NCBI GenBank assembly: GCA_027604705.1
Contig: JADHYV010000032.1
Coordinates: forward strand, 62,001-126,000
Reading direction: 5' to 3'
Length of the DNA stretch: 64,000 nt
DNA from: Allomyces arbusculus
Taxonomy: Eukaryota; Blastocladiomycota; Blastocladiomycetes; Blastocladiales; Blastocladiaceae
The notes beneath the pieces are model-generated. The model searched no databases and was not told the DNA's origin. It worked only from the letters and a program-made list of their open reading frames with translations. The position numbers and the translations under genes were made by a program. The first letter of the stretch is position 1. Each line of letters starts with the position of its first letter. Of this stretch, positions 22,705 to 31,335 are shown one piece after another.

Positions 22705-24243
22705 TCACTTGGTCGGCCCTGTATCATGCCACAACTTGCCCGCGACCAACGGCCTCGCCGACTCGACCGCCTTCTTATCCACCGACGCCGGCGTCCCCGG
22801 CGCGGCCGTACTCGCCGCCGACGACGATGGCCAATCGTTCAGCGGCATCCCCGGGCTCGTCGGCGCCGAACTCGCCGTCGCGCCTGTCGTCGTGGTTCCG
22901 CCTCCAAACTCGAGCAGTTTCGCGCGCACGAGCAGCATCTTCTTCATCCCGTCGATCGCAAGCATCGTGCAGCTCGAATACACCTTGAGCAACGCCGTAT
23001 CAATCGCGTTCACGAGGATCAGCGGCACCTTGCGCAGGTATGGCGTCAGTCCGGGCACTTGAACGAGAATGAACGCGATCAGCACCGCGAGCGAGACGCA
23101 AATGTAAGCGACCATGCGCCTTGAGTGCGCGAGTTCGGCGTGCCGCGCAGCGCGCGAAAAGCCCGTGAACGACGTCGATAAATGCCGGAGAAGGTCTTTT
23201 TGGATGCCGATTACGAAATTGAGCCCGAGAGTCAGCGCCGTCAGGTCGCAAATGCCGAGAATCGCAAACGAGAACGGGTGAATGGCCACGTCAAACTGCG
23301 CAATCCCGGCAGTCATCTCCGGCGAGAACGGCGAAACGCGCGAGTCCCAGATAATTTCCGCGAGCAGGGCGCTGATGTACCGCACGGTCGCAACGATCGC
23401 GACGAGCACCGTCAGAATGCGGCAGATGATGAGGTGCCGCGTCGACAGCAGTGCAAACGCGTCCTGAAACCGCGAAATGGTCGCGATCACGAACATGGCG
23501 GCACCGAGCCCCTGCAGCATGATCAGCGACGTCAGGAACCACGGGGCCACGCAGTTGGGCCACGACGGAAACGGCGTCGGGTGCAGGAATGGGTAGCGGC
23601 AGCGCGTGTACGTGGCCGTGTAGACGAGCAGACACAGTTGGTCGAGCGTGAACATGGTCCAGACGATCGTCAGCAGCAGCGAGAGCCGCGTCCGTGTCTG
23701 CCGCCACCGTCGTACGCAGAGTACGAGCCACGCGACGCACGGCAGGAGAAAGACGACGGCAACAGTCGACGCAATGGCTGGGACCGGATCCCCCTGTTCG
23801 AACACGGGCGCGGTGGGCAGGACCCGCCGGTCGCGCGACGGCGGGTCCTCGTCGACGACAGTGTCGCGCGAATATGCTGGCGCCCGTGCGAGTGCTGGTA
23901 CTGCTGGCACGGGTCCCACATTGAGTGCACGACGAGTCAAGTCGCTTGCAAATGACAGCGTCGATCGTCCTTGCGCGAGAGCGACCCCATAGTCGGAAAA
24001 TGGTGCCAGCACGGGCGCATCAGGTACATTCTGAACGGCCTGCACTGCGGGAGCGGCACCTGCGGCGAGGAAGAGCACGGCCGCGACGAAGACCACGACC
24101 GCGGCAGTGACCGTGATCAGGTGGCGTCGGGTACTTTTGGCTCGTCGTGGAGGCGCGGCATTGTGCACTGAGTAATGCCGCGGGCCGTCTGCTGCCTCTG
24201 CTTGCAAACCGACTGCGGCATTCTTGGCACGTCGGATCAGCAT
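22705..24243 (-). CDS. seven-helix membrane protein, paralogue 2 (family not recognised)
   Basis: A 512-aa intronless frame from the ATG at 24243. The N-terminus is longer than in paralogue 1: about 40 polar residues, a hydrophobic segment (VTAAVVVFVAAVLFLAAGAA) that could be a signal anchor, a roughly 80-residue ectodomain ending in PTAPVFEQGDPVP, then seven helices aligned with the other copies. Shared blocks include ISRFQDAFALLSTRHLIICR, GICDLTALTLGLNFV, RAARHAELAHSRRMV and LLKVYSSCTMLAIDGMKK. The cytoplasmic tail is Thr/Ser/Pro-rich and could carry phosphorylation sites. It is tandem with paralogue 3 on the same strand, and inverted relative to paralogue 1. Closest to paralogue 1 by eye. 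Confidence 0.75.
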   Translation of the reverse strand: MLIRRAKNAAVGLQAEAADGPRHYSVHNAAPPRRAKSTRRHLITVTAAVVVFVAAVLFLAAGAAPAVQAVQNVPDAPVLAPFSDYGVALAQGRSTLSFASDLTRRALNVGPVPAVPALARAPAYSRDTVVDEDPPSRDRRVLPTAPVFEQGDPVPAIASTVAVVFLLPCVAWLVLCVRRWRQTRTRLSLLLTIVWTMFTLDQLCLLVYTATYTRCRYPFLHPTPFPSWPNCVAPWFLTSLIMLQGLGAAMFVIATISRFQDAFALLSTRHLIICRILTVLVAIVATVRYISALLAEIIWDSRVSPFSPEMTAGIAQFDVAIHPFSFAILGICDLTALTLGLNFVIGIQKDLLRHLSTSFTGFSRAARHAELAHSRRMVAYICVSLAVLIAFILVQVPGLTPYLRKVPLILVNAIDTALLKVYSSCTMLAIDGMKKMLLVRAKLLEFGGGTTTTGATASSAPTSPGMPLNDWPSSSAASTAAPGTPASVDKKAVESARPLVAGKLWHDTGPTK

Positions 24244-24899
24244 CGCGTCGGCGCGCACATCCGTGAGTCCCGTGGCGCTTGATTTTGGAGCGTAGACCAA
24301 ACTTGTCCTTGCAGCAGGTGAGAGAGTGTGGGCAAAAGTCGTCGCTCGCTGAGATGGTCGCCGCGGGTCGTTCTGCCGCGCGGGCGGCGGTTATGGCAGA
24401 CGAGGGCAGCGCAGAGGCGGTCCTGCAAGGGCGTTCGCTGCGCGACGATGGTGGCAGGCATGACGCGCGCGCCGTCAAGATGAAGAGCGCATCGGCTGTG
24501 AAAGGAATGAAGACGATTGTGACCAGCAGCAGCTCGATGGCGTTTGGCTGCAACCTCCTTCAGACGCCTCACATTGCGGTGCGACGCCCAATCAACTTCA
24601 ATCATCAACCTTTGGCCGTTTCCGCTTTCGCCCTTTTCAAAACCATTTTTCGCGACCTGATCGTCGCCTTCATCGGCCTTCATCGTGCACGACAATGACA
24701 ATGTCGCACAACGTCGCAACACCGGCGAGTCGTGCGACGGCGACACCGAAAGTCCCCTATCGCGCTCATAAAAAAATGGTATGGTGTATTTCTAGCGATC
24801 AGCCCCACACACGCATGGGCCACAACATTGGTGCAAAGCTTATGTTCACTCCCGCTCTTCCTTCACCTTCATAAAAAACGTGTCGCGACGCGGCACGGT
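24244..24899. other. spacer between tandem seven-helix paralogues
   Basis: This contains the promoter of paralogue 2 and the 3' end of paralogue 3. An in-frame extension upstream of 24243 opens only from a non-ATG codon. Nothing else seen. Confidence 0.4.
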
Positions 24900-26447
24900 T
24901 CACTTCTTGGCGTGCGATTCGTTATTGACCACGACCGACAGCACACTCGGCTGCGGTCCGGCCGAATGGGCATCGGGAGGCGACGCTGTGACGGCGTGGT
25001 ACATGTGCGCGCGATCGCTTTCCGAATCGTCAAACGACCGCGACCGTGCGGGGACCATGGTCGGCCGCATCCCGCCGCCCTTGCTGCTGCTACTCGGGCT
25101 CAATGGCTTGATGATGGGCGTGAGCGGCACGTCGGCCGACCTCGGGCTCGGGGACCATTCGGCAAGCGACGCAACACCGTTCCTGCCGCCAGTCCCGCCC
25201 GTATTGCCCGTATTGCTCATGGTACTAGGCCCGAACTCGAGCAGTTTCTGGCGCGCGGCAAGCACCTTTTTCATGCCGTCAATCGCGAGCATCGTGCAGC
25301 TCGAATAGACCTTGAGCAGCGACGTGTCGAGCGAATTGGTGAACAAGAGAGGCAAGTCACCAAACACTTGCGTCGTGTTGATGAGCGTCTGGACGAGCAC
25401 AAACAGGAGCAGCACCGTCAACGACGCGCAAATGTACATGACCATGCGCCGCGAGTGCTTGAGCTCGGCTTGGCGCGACGCACGCGAAAACGCCGCAAAC
25501 GATCCCGACAAGTGTTTCGCGAGGTCGCGCTGAATGCGCATGACAAAGTTCAGCCCGAGGACGAGGGCCGTCAAGTCGCAAATGCCGTAAACGGTGAATG
25601 TCACTGGGTGCATGACCAAGTCTATGTGCAAGAACGCCTTGTAGACGGCCGGGGAGACGGGCGACTTGGGCGTATCCGATGCGATTTCCCAGAGAATCGA
25701 CGTGGCGAACCGCGCGACCGCGACCACCGCGACCAGAACCATCAGTCCGCGCGAGATTTTCAGGTTGCGCGTCGAGAGAAGCGCAAACGCGTCCTGGAAC
25801 CGCGAGATGGTCGCTACGACAAACATGGCCGCGGCCATGTTTTGCAAAATGATGAGCGCCGACAGGAACCCGGGCGCAATGCACTTGGAGGTCGTGAGTG
25901 GCGTGATCCACATGAATGGGCGCGGGCACTGCATGTAGAGCGACGTGTAGAGCAAAAGACACAGCTGGTCGAGTGTGTAGCACGTCCACACGGCCACAAG
26001 CAGCAGGTAGAGCCGCGTGCGGTACTGCCGCCACCGTTGAATGCACAGTGCGAGCCATGCGATGCACGGGACGATGAAAATGGCCGCGAGCACAATGGAG
26101 ATGGTCGGGGTTGGGTCACCCGGCTGGAAGACGGGCGCCGGCGCTCGCGGTCGCAGGACCACCGTGATCCGCGTTGGCGAGGAGTCGTCGGCCGGATTAG
26201 GGCTTCGTGGGTTGAGGTGGGCGACAGTGGCTCGCGAGAGCGCCAGGTCATCTTTGACCGAGATCAGCACCACGTTGCTGGAAACGGCGGCCAGTTGCAC
26301 AACGGACGCCGATGCCCAACTCGTCGCGACCAGGGCCGTGGTCGTGGCAATGAGAGCAACAGCCCACCACCACGGTCGCCGGGATGGCCGGGGCCCACGG
26401 ACGACGACGGTCGTTTCATGTCGTACGGACGCATCGCGCGGCATCAT
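24900..26447 (-). CDS. seven-helix membrane protein, paralogue 3 (family not recognised)
   Basis: A 515-aa frame from an ATG at 26447; in-frame ATGs at 26444 and 26519 are alternatives. It has a basic N-terminus, a hydrophobic segment (WWWAVALIATTTALVATSWA), an ectodomain ending in APAPVFQPGDPTP, then seven helices. Conserved blocks: VATISRFQDAFALLSTRNL, GICDLTALVLGLNFVMRIQR, RASRQAELKHSRRMV, LKVYSSCTMLAIDGMKK. It is the most diverged of the three in the extracellular loops and has the longest Ser/Pro-rich tail (about 130 residues). All three share the order ectodomain motif, PVFxxGD, then helix 1, so they arose by duplication and were kept intact, which argues for function. Confidence 0.75.
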   Translation of the reverse strand: MMPRDASVRHETTVVVRGPRPSRRPWWWAVALIATTTALVATSWASASVVQLAAVSSNVVLISVKDDLALSRATVAHLNPRSPNPADDSSPTRITVVLRPRAPAPVFQPGDPTPTISIVLAAIFIVPCIAWLALCIQRWRQYRTRLYLLLVAVWTCYTLDQLCLLLYTSLYMQCPRPFMWITPLTTSKCIAPGFLSALIILQNMAAAMFVVATISRFQDAFALLSTRNLKISRGLMVLVAVVAVARFATSILWEIASDTPKSPVSPAVYKAFLHIDLVMHPVTFTVYGICDLTALVLGLNFVMRIQRDLAKHLSGSFAAFSRASRQAELKHSRRMVMYICASLTVLLLFVLVQTLINTTQVFGDLPLLFTNSLDTSLLKVYSSCTMLAIDGMKKVLAARQKLLEFGPSTMSNTGNTGGTGGRNGVASLAEWSPSPRSADVPLTPIIKPLSPSSSSKGGGMRPTMVPARSRSFDDSESDRAHMYHAVTASPPDAHSAGPQPSVLSVVVNNESHAKK

Positions 26448-27542
26448 GCGAGCTGCAAAGTCTGGTTGGACTTGACGGTGCGGCAGGAAAGCGGAAGCTG
26501 CGTCGTGCAGGTCCTGCATGATAGCAACGCAAATCGAGGGTCGCAACGAGAGCAATCGGGAAGACGCGGAAACCGTGGAGCGTGAGCGTCGTCGGTTTGT
26601 CAATACTGCTTCGAAGAAGACGTGCAGCAGGTTCGAGTGTCGAGAAGATGGGGCACGGCGGGCTCTCGCGGGGCTTGCGGCCGCTCACTGGTCGAGCGAG
26701 CGAAAGAATGCAGGGCGGGGTGGCAAGCAGGATGAGCCGGGGTGGGGAGAGGACAAGCTTGTGCAGCTGTGCAGGGGCAGGCCGTACAGCACTAGAACCG
26801 ACGCCAGCGCGCGTCCTAAGCGGGTCATGAATGGAGACGTTGAACGGGAACGCCTCGAGAAAGCCGGTCCGCCTTTTCCGTGAGCGCGAAAATTGATAAA
26901 TTTGGAAAAACAGGTCGCGTGCTGGGCGCGCACAAAGGCTGGAGTGCGGCTGAAGCTACGGGGTGACGGCACAAGTTTGTTCACCCACTCCGTTTCCAAC
27001 AGCGAGGAGGCTGACGTGGAGGCACTCATGGATCCTGTCATCCGATCACGGCTGAGCGTGCTTGCTGTATTTGCTGTCGGTCTGCACAGCTCCCCCCGAT
27101 CGGTCGGCGCATCTTTGCTTGGTGCCCAAAAGTCGCCGCCAACAGCTGCAGTCGACAACCATGACGAGAGGCCCCACGGCGCGGAGCGCTCAACTTGGCC
27201 GCCACCACAATTTGACCTGACGCTCGTGCTGTCGATGCTGCCCTGGTGTCGACTGAGGAGTTCACCGACAAAAACTTCGAGCAAGCCGGCCTGTCGGGCG
27301 CGTAATACGTTCAAAGCCAGGTCCGGCAAGTGGGACATCTAGTTACACCGAAACATGGCGACCGACACCCGCCGGCACCGGCTGGATCTGCGACCTCGGC
27401 CGTGGGATGTCGCTGACGGCGGTCTCAAGACCTCGGACGAAACGCCCACGGACGGCTTTCAACGGGCGACTCTCTACGGACGAAACCAACTCTGTCGCAG
27501 CGGCACCGCGCGCGACCGGGCTCGACCACGGCCAGCACATGG
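26448..27542. other. intergenic region with a possible relic of the small secreted peptide
   Basis: Open frames on both strands cross this stretch without family features. At about 27224-27306 (plus) a short frame reads DARAVDAALVSTEEF and ends GLSGA before a TAA. The part DAxAVxAALVS resembles the mature region of the peptide encoded at 7538-7741. It has no start or signal peptide nearby, so it is at most a relic. Confidence 0.3.
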
Positions 27543-27549
27543 TATAAAT
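27543..27549 (+). promoter_or_regulatory. TATA box of the first 8-Cys surface protein gene
   Basis: TATAAAT stands 126 nt upstream of the ATG at 27669, flanked by GC-rich sequence. Confidence 0.55.
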
Positions 27550-27668
27550 CCCCGCGCGACGCGCGCCCGCCGGCGACCCACTCCAACGCTCTGCGCGCTC
27601 GCTCGCCTGCGCCCTCTCAATCGCATCTTCTCGCACTCGACCAATTTCAACCGCTCACCCGCTCGCCG

Positions 27669-28565
27669 ATGCCGACCCTCGCCATGACCTCGACGACGAC
27701 AGCGCCCATGCCCAAGCGCTCGCGGCCGCGCGCCGTGCGACTCGTCACGATTCTGATCCTGCTCGTCGCGGTGCTCGCCGTGCTGGGTACCGTGCCGCTC
27801 GCACGCGCGCAAGACGTGGACACGGACGTCGCGCAGGACGTGGATCTCGCGCCGGAGCTCGACGCGCAGGCTGCGACGGGCGATCAGTGCGCGGCGCGAT
27901 GCGCCATGGAGGACACCAACTGCATTGCGCGGTGCCACGGCGTTCCGTCGGGCGGCAACGACGTGGCTCTCAACACGGGTACGTTGGACCTCGTCACGGC
28001 CAGTGCGCGATTGCGTTGCGTCACGGCATTGAAGACTCACGAATCAGGTTCCGTCCTTCGTATAGGCCGGTGCGTGAGCAACTGCCAAGTCGCGCACCCG
28101 GTCGACCCGGCCGCGCAGTCGGCGTGTTTCTCGCGGTGCCAGGCCGCGTTCGTCGACCCGGCGCAGTCGTCGGTGCCGCCCGCGCCCACACCCGAGCCGG
28201 CGCCGACGACGACAGCCAACACGACCCCGTCGCCGTCGACGCCCTCGTCGGAGCCCACGGTCACGGCGACGCCCGGAACGGCCCAAGAGTCGACAAGCAC
28301 GAGCACGACGGCGCCGGCGCCGCCGGCCACGCCCACGTCAAGCGCGTCCGAACCGGTGTCAACGGGCACGGGGACCGCGACCACAGGCACGGGCACGGCG
28401 ACGACGACCACGACGCGTAGCGCGACCAACGGGATCATGACGAGCAAGGCAATTCCCAAGACCATGGCGACGCCGCCTGTCGACTCGAACGCGCAAGCGG
28501 CCGTGCTCGTGCATGGTGCGCCGTTTGCGGCTGCGGTCGCTGCGGCGGTCGCGGGGATGCTGTGA
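27669..28565 (+). CDS. secreted 8-cysteine protein, probably GPI-anchored, paralogue 1
   Basis: Two exons (27669-27978, 28066-28565) give 269 aa. The 87-nt intron is stop-free and a multiple of three, so retention would keep the frame, but GTACGT donor, TATAG acceptor, phase and the sister gene all support splicing. A signal peptide (LVTILILLVAVLAVLG, cut near ARA-QD) precedes a domain with cysteines spaced C-x3-C-x6-C-x3-C-x16-C-x3-C-x13-C-x3-C. A 110-residue Thr/Ser/Pro/Ala mucin-like stalk and a C-terminal hydrophobic tail (AAAVAAAVAGML) follow, as in GPI-anchored wall proteins. Start could also be the ATG five codons later. Not CFEM: the cysteine spacing differs. Function unknown; likely at the cell surface. 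Confidence 0.7.
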   Translation: MPTLAMTSTTTAPMPKRSRPRAVRLVTILILLVAVLAVLGTVPLARAQDVDTDVAQDVDLAPELDAQAATGDQCAARCAMEDTNCIARCHGVPSGGNDVALNTGTLDLVTASARLRCVTALKTHESGSVLRIGRCVSNCQVAHPVDPAAQSACFSRCQAAFVDPAQSSVPPAPTPEPAPTTTANTTPSPSTPSSEPTVTATPGTAQESTSTSTTAPAPPATPTSSASEPVSTGTGTATTGTGTATTTTTRSATNGIMTSKAIPKTMATPPVDSNAQAAVLVHGAPFAAAVAAAVAGML

Positions 28566-28786
28566 AGCAGGAGGGAATTTTGGATGTTGTTGCGCGCGCC
28601 GACGCTGCTCAGCTTTTGAAAAGGCCTGGCGCGCGGCTTTTGAAAGGTGGACAAGGCAAATGGAGGCCTTGCCAATGAATTGATATCCAAATACCTACGC
28701 CAAAGTATGGTTGATGCTCAGTTCTGCAGTCCTCAGGTTGACCTGGAGAGCAGCGATCCGACCAACACTCAGGGAAAGTCTATCAC

Positions 28787-29525
28787 AAATGGAGTTTCCA
28801 TTCAACAGCACCAAACAGAGCAGCTGAGAAATGCGCGAAGAGGAAGAATACAAGACGCCCGGCCGTGGCCAAGGGCGCGAGCATCCCGAATTCACCCTCA
28901 AGCGTTGTTGTGTACGCAATCTGCATCACATTGGGGAAGAGGCAAGGTGTATGACAAACCAGGACGCAATCACTGCGTCCACTCGCACTCCACTTCAATC
29001 CAAATCCCACCGCCATCATCAGGTGACATGCACACGGTGGTTGCGGCGCGGGAAGAACCGCGCGACCGCACGCTTGGCACCCAACACGACCTTCGACACG
29101 ATCCACTTATTCGGCCGCATCTTGGCATCAGCACCCTTCATGGTCTCCTCAGCAAACGACGACACGACGCGGTACTCGACGGGAACGTGCGCGTCGGACA
29201 TGTTGATGCCCTAATTTGCGAGCACAAGTATAGACAGGTCCCCGGCGGCGGCAGGGTCCACGTTCTTTTCCTTCTCCACCATCGCCTCTTCGGGCAGCTC
29301 GACCAAGTCGCGCTTACTGACCTCAACGGAGCCGACGGCATGCTCCTCCTCCTCCTCCTCCTCCTCCTCCTCCTCCTCCTCCTCCTCCTCGACTAGGACC
29401 TCGGCGGCCAGGTCAAACTCGGCGACATCGATGGGCTCAATTGCGAGCACTTCCTTCACCGCCTCTTCCTCCCCCACCACCTCGTTGTCGACGACGGGCG
29501 TCGGAACCAGCGCGGAAGGCAGCAC
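28787..29525 (-). pseudogene. acidic-repeat protein gene, decayed, inverted copy B
   Basis: A minus-strand frame of about 168 codons runs from 29525 to a TGA near 29019. It begins ALVPTPVVDNEVVGEEEAV, carries a run of 16 Glu from a CTC/GAG repeat, then EVSKRDLVELPEEAMVEKEK, and after one in-frame TAG (29211-29213) continues MSDAHVPVEYRVVSSF and KWIVSKVVLGAKRAVARFF to HRVHVT. No ATG precedes it in frame, and no splice pair removes the TAG convincingly. The C-terminal coding end plus about 230 bases of 3' flank match copy A at 21191-21590 in opposite orientation. The frame is otherwise well kept, so the decay is recent or an unseen exon structure exists. Confidence 0.5.
29343..29390. repeat. 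CTC/GAG trinucleotide microsatellite
   Basis: A perfect run of 16 CTC units on the plus strand. On the minus strand it encodes poly-Glu in the decayed acidic-repeat gene. Confidence 0.9.
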
Positions 29526-30599
29526 GACCGCAGAAAAAACGCATAATCAATTTACTGGAGCGGTGGGGCTGATGCGCACAGGCATCCATTTGTTGACGGC
29601 GAAGCGTACGCAACCCCACCGCGACTTAGCGATGCTGATCTATCGTGGACAAGTGCCCGTCGCGACGGCACGCGATGGACCGCGCGCCGTTGTTCTGTTG
29701 GTGGATGATTTTGTTCCTCTTGTTCGTATGGGATAAATACACGCCGGCCCCGCACCCCGCGCGGTCGGCGGCTTTGCTTCTGAAAAACCGTGCCCTCGGC
29801 CCGGTCAGGAGCTGATCCTTGACAGTGCTTGCTGGTGATTCTTTCGCTCTTGCGGCGAGAACGAGAAGGGCTTCAGGTTGGCTCGACAAACTCCACCACT
29901 CTCGGACCCGTCATCCCTGCTTATTCGACACAACTTACCTGCCCGGCCCATACTCGTCATCACAGCGCGCCATAAGTGAATCGTGAATGAAAAGGGGCTG
30001 ACTGAACCGTCAGCAACGATCATGAAGCTTCTCTTGTCCCGAGCAGCATCCATCGACTCTTTACTTTTTGCCCTGGATGCTCTCCACCAGTTGACTTGGC
30101 TCGTTTGGCACGATGCCCTCGATCTCCATCGCCCTGTTCTCCTCAAGATCTTCATGGCAGCATGCTCTGGACCTTGAACGCGTGCCACTAAGAATGTCAT
30201 GATCGACGGGAACCATCACACCCGCGGTCTTGTCGCCTTGTCCTCCGTCCCCGCGCGGCGATCACGCAGGCCGTCGCGTGTGTCGGTCGCCTGCCGCATC
30301 ACGCCCCCTACGCAACATGCGAGACCACCGATGACTGCATAGACTCGGTCCGTCGCACCCCGGCGGCCGTCGAAACCAACGTTGGCCTCACAACGGGCGC
30401 GAGTTTCAAACTGCGACAATCTGCTCGGCGGTGTCTTGCCCAGATGACTCTCTTCTTTCAAAACAAGGGCAGGTGCGACCGCAGCCATATATGAATGGCC
30501 GCAACACCCGCGCGCGCGCGCCGGAGCGGCGCCTGTGTTGCACGGCCTCCCTTTTGCAACTCCTTTCTTGCCGATACGACGACGACGACAACAGCAAGG
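29526..30599. other. intergenic region upstream of the second 8-Cys gene
   Basis: About 1.07 kb without a supported gene. Frames on either strand lack motif or composition support. An ATATAT at 30487-30492 could serve as a weak TATA element for the gene at 30600. Confidence 0.35.
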
Positions 30600-31335
30600 A
30601 TGCCGCGCCATAATCGCCGCTCCACGACGTCGCACACACTCACGTTCATGATGCTCGTGGCGTGGCTCGTCCTCTTGGCCCTTGTCGCAAACATCACCGT
30701 CGCGCAGGACGTGCCCAACGCAGGTACGGGCGGCACGGACACCGCCCCACCTGCCGCTGCTCCACCAGCCCCTGTCGCGACTTCGGCGCCGCCGCTCTCG
30801 CCGTTGCAGCAGTGCATCAACAGGTGCCCGGTGGGCGCCGTCAACTGCATTGCCGCGTGTAATGGCGTGCCGTTTGGCGGAAACGATGTCTCTCTCGATG
30901 CGAGTACGTTCCGCTGTCACCGTGCGCGCCGTTAGTGATGGATATGAGCTCACTTGAGTTGGTTCGGCAGCCGCCTGCATCCGCAAGTGTCAGGTCGACA
31001 ACCCGGTCGACTCGACGGCGCAAGCGACGTGTTATGCCAATTGCACGGGCGCGTTCGTGGTGCGCCCGACACCGACGGCGGCCGCGGTCGCGCCCAAGGG
31101 AAACGGTACGTTGGATTTTAAGTCAGCGCGGGCGTCCGCTCAAATCGATGCTGACTTGGTGCTCCTAGGGACCGGGAACGCCGCTTCGACGCCAGGAAGC
31201 AACAGCGGCAGTGGTAACGGCGGCACGCCGGGAGACGTGGGTAAGTCGGCCGCGAACCAGCTGCATATCACGGTGGTGACGGGCGTGGTCGCGTGGGTCG
31301 CGTCGGCGCTTACCGTGCTGGTACTCGGCGCGTGA
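30600..31335 (+). CDS. secreted 8-cysteine protein, probably GPI-anchored, paralogue 2
   Basis: Two exons (30600-30903, 30971-31335) give 222 aa. The 67-nt intron interrupts the same linker and in the same phase (1) as in paralogue 1. A signal segment (LVAWLVLLALVANITVAQD) is followed by an Ala/Pro linker and the domain with the same spacing C-x3-C-x6-C-x3-C-x16-C-x3-C-x13-C-x3-C, including the shared GVPxGGNDVxL. The C-terminal half is Gly/Ser/Asn-rich and ends in a hydrophobic helix (GVVAWVASALTVLVLGA), so GPI anchoring or a single membrane span is likely. The stalk is shorter and less Thr-rich than in paralogue 1. Function unknown. Confidence 0.72.

Noticed and set aside
24732-26585. 617-codon plus-strand frame opposite the third seven-helix gene
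   Set aside because: Arg/His-rich antisense shadow. The minus strand encodes a protein matched by two paralogues.
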